Source of the DNA: Paulownia fortunei
Taxonomy: Eukaryota > Streptophyta > Magnoliopsida > Lamiales > Paulowniaceae
Direction of reading: 5' to 3'
DNA length: 64,000 bases
NCBI GenBank assembly: GCA_019321725.1
Contig: CM033110.1
Coordinates: 62,001-126,000, forward strand
The position numbers and the translations under genes were made by a program. The notes beneath the pieces were generated by a model, which worked only from the letters and a program-made list of their open reading frames with translations, did not search any database and was not told the DNA's origin. The number at the start of each line of letters is the position of its first letter. Within the stretch, counting starts at the first letter, position 1. Shown here in pieces: positions 61,701 to 64,000 of the stretch.

Positions 61701-63981
61701 AAACATTCATTTAACACAAAATTAACTTTTCTTAACAGATGTTAACGTAGATATGTAACTACCAAATCTTAGGCGGTCTGCCAATATATTGGACTAACCT
61801 TAAGGGAGGTACGTGTAATTCTTTCTTAACAATTACTACCCACCTCCAAAGCTGAAGTATATTAGCACTTGCCAGTGACCACCTAGGTGAAAGCCATTCG
61901 TAACTCACATATAGAAGGATCTTACTCCATAGGTCAACATGGTGATCCAAAATCATGACAGAAATCAGTTTCGGTATTTTAGAGTAACAATGGAGCAAGT
62001 TCATTTGACTTTGTACTTCAAAACGAAATAGCCACTCACACTACCATTGGAAAGGAATGTCATCAAACTAGCAGATAGAAAATCTTCCCAGAACTTAAAA
62101 TTCTATATTTCACACTAGTTTGTTACCTGCGGGAATGAGTCTCTACATACAGCACTTCTCCCTTCTTTAAGCGTGCAGATGTAAAGAGTGACTTTTTAAG
62201 ACCTTTGTCAGCAACAGCACTTATGCTGTATTTAAGCCTAGAATAAACCAGAAAACAAGAATAAGGGGAACATATCAAACAAGGAACGAGAATGTATCAA
62301 AATAACACGAAAAGGTAATGTTCGAGTCATATAAAACATAGCAATTGGTAATAAATGTTAACCCCAATTCCGAAACCACTACAGATTCCTCTATATAAAT
62401 TTTTCGCAGGTGAATAATTGGTGAATTTAAGTGAACCTCAGCATAAACAGCATACTGGTGATACTTAAAACTGGGAGAGACGATTCTGGTTAGACCTGAG
62501 TTAATACTATTGACTACTAATCAACTTTTAGGTTGCATTGGGTTCCATGGAAAAAGGTGGGGAAAAACAAGAGGGCCAATAATATTTCTCAGTTATTTGG
62601 TTGCACCAAAATTCTAAGAAAATATAAAAAATAACATTATGATCTAGAAAATATGAATTCTTATTGATAAAAAAATAATTTTTGGCTCTTCAGTAAAACC
62701 AAACTTGGTCACAAAAAATTCGCTCAACAAATAATTTTAGTGAGCATTTCTCATACCGAATATCAAACTAAAACGTATGGTTCTTTTTAAGTATTTTACC
62801 GAATAATCTTGGTAATTTCTGTTTAATTCTCAATTAAACCGAAGTTATAAAATATTAAAAAAAAAGAAATTGAAAAGGAAAATAAATCAAAAATAAAACT
62901 AAAATTTAAGAGAAAATGCATCACCACCTCAGTTTTGAAAGAATTACAAGTTCTGGAAATGGGATCCAAATCTCATCCCCATATTTTCAGTTACTGTGGC
63001 AATTAAATTGTAAAAAGTTTGATTAATGCAGTAAATCTCATCCTTAGTTCAGATATAGTTTTGGATTAGCATTTAATTGTTATGAAATCCTCATGGCCTT
63101 CATCGTTATATAAAGTCAATTCTCTAGTAAACTTTACACCACCAAAATCATTAAAAGGCAAGGAAAAGTTATTTTCTAGAACTTTCCTATGAACTCATAA
63201 TTCCCATATTGTTTCATAACCCCTATTCCCACCTTTTTCATTCCCCCGATTCTCCGTGGAACTAGACAGAGCCTCAGAAAACAGTTTACAGCAGATTGGT
63301 AATGTTTATTAGGCACACTGTACAGAAAGGACTTTCAAATACAAAACACAAGTATTACAAGAACATACCAAAATTTTCGTCCTCATTTTCGCCCATTAGA
63401 TATGCTACCAAGATGATTTTTGACTTTGGTAACCATAAGAGTGATAGCTTCATAAGATTTATGATGAGGATAATGATTTAAACATTTATAGGTGAATATA
63501 AACTTAAAAAGAGATATTGATCAAATTTGACAAAGTAATCTTCATTGCAAAGTAGACAAAATTGCATAGTAACTACATCTTAGTAGGAATCTAATCAATT
63601 AGTCAAATCACTACCATATAAGATGGTTCTCTCATATAAACTCTGTTTAACTTGCCAGTGTAAACAAATTTGCACTATGAAACCGAAAAAGAGAATTTAG
63701 GCAGTGAAAGACAGATCATACTAACTGAATGAAGTTACTACAGGTTGTGATCAAACTGTATACACAAATAGCCCTAAAACAAGCTAGTACAGATAAACAA
63801 CTGCACGTGTTTGAAGAACTAAAGGGCCCCACCAATACTACTACTGCGTTATAACCAACAATAAAAATGAGATAAAATTGAGAAATGTGTCAGCTAAATT
63901 TACGTGAACATACCAAGGCTCCATGCAGAGGTTGAACTGAATTGTTACTTCACGCACAAACCTTTGTTGGCGTAATGCATT
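58741..63981 (-). CDS. Conserved plant protein of unknown name, last four exons (5' part outside the window)
   Basis: Minus-strand exons: 63981-63914, 62237-62127, 59446-59206 and 58851-58741. All are GT-AG, phases join exactly, and the frame ends in TAG. In order they read LRQQRFVREVTIQFNLCMEP; LKKSLFTSARLKKGEVLYVE; YELCFNGEKVIKAAIAAPHA followed by VVDIFRWSRCKRHLPQ and SIGIPLPLEHVE; and finally VLEDNLEWDDISWSQTG and AREYHLARAHFLSPN-like text (precisely GREYHLARAHFLSPN). I remember closely similar C-termini (SIGIPLPLEHVEVLEDNLDW) from other plants but cannot attach a name or function. No catalytic motif, membrane segment or zinc-binding site is evident in these 176 residues. Introns are 1.7, 2.7 and 0.35 kb; the 2.7 kb one contains two tandem repeats. 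Further exons must lie to the right of the window. Confidence 0.8.
59615..60232. repeat. Perfect 307-bp tandem duplication in an intron
   Basis: The block beginning ATTCCCATATGTTAGCGCAC and ending GAGTCACGATTC is present twice, head to tail, with period 307. Reading both copies I find no mismatch. It lies in the 2.7 kb intron of the right-edge gene. Either a very recent duplication or an assembly artefact. Confidence 0.93.
61138..61450. repeat. Imperfect ~105-bp minisatellite, three units
   Basis: Units start with ACATCAGAACTCC or a variant at about 61138, 61244 and 61347. They share CACACTAGATCCAGAGATGGG, TTTGAGCAGGGGATGG and GTAAGCAC-type text. GC content is higher than in the surrounding intron. 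It sits in the same intron as the 307 bp duplication. Confidence 0.8.
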
Positions 63982-64000
63982 CTAGAAAATTGTGGGCAGC

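Overview
This is plant nuclear DNA, almost certainly from a eudicot. Genes are interrupted by GT-AG introns, intergenic DNA is very AT-rich and full of (TA)n, (GA)n and (CA)n microsatellites, and every recognisable protein belongs to a land-plant family. The species cannot be fixed from the window. No rRNA, clear tRNA, CRISPR or bacterial feature was seen.

Layout from left to right. (1) 1-1045, + strand: the last exons of SPIKE1, a DOCK-family Rho/ROP guanine nucleotide exchange factor. (2) 3899-11216, - strand, convergent with it: a complete four-exon gene for a CUE-like/DUF1771/Smr protein. Its 4.7 kb third intron carries a Mutator-like element with terminal inverted repeats and a 9 bp target duplication. 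(3) 15121-17049, - strand: a two-exon carboxylesterase (CXE, GID1-like fold) whose single intron appears to use a GC donor. (4) 20549-25385, + strand: an eight-exon spermidine-synthase-like protein with a methyltransferase fold. (5) 27496-31443, - strand: an intact NIP5;1-like boric-acid channel gene (copy 1). (6) 32784-34476: a truncated, frameshifted copy of the last two exons of gene 4. (7) 37010-39590, - strand: a second NIP5;1-like gene (copy 2), carrying a one-base frameshift. (8) 40.7-53.7 kb: a gene-poor desert with a copia gag relic. (9) 53.7-56.8 kb, + strand: a MYB/SANT-like protein lacking its DNA-binding half, next to a gutted HARBI1/ALP1-like transposase, which looks like the remains of a PIF/Harbinger pair. 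(10) 58741 to the right edge, - strand: the last four exons of a conserved plant protein I cannot name, with long introns holding a perfect 307 bp tandem duplication and a ~105 bp minisatellite.

The most interesting part is 23.7-40.7 kb. It is a direct tandem duplication of about 8-9 kb that copied the 3' end of the spermidine-synthase-like gene together with the whole NIP5;1-like gene. The two boron-channel copies have diverged in complementary ways. Copy 1 has an intact reading frame but has lost both AUG-stop elements of the leader, lost the TPG motif of the N-terminus, changed two of the four pore-filter residues, and gained a fourfold repeat in its promoter and a hAT-like insertion in intron 1. 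Copy 2 keeps the AUG-stops, the TPG motif and the canonical LE1 Gly, but its frame is broken by one missing base in exon 2.

All exon boundaries were derived by hand from splice signals, phase agreement and protein-family memory. No alignment or expression data were available.
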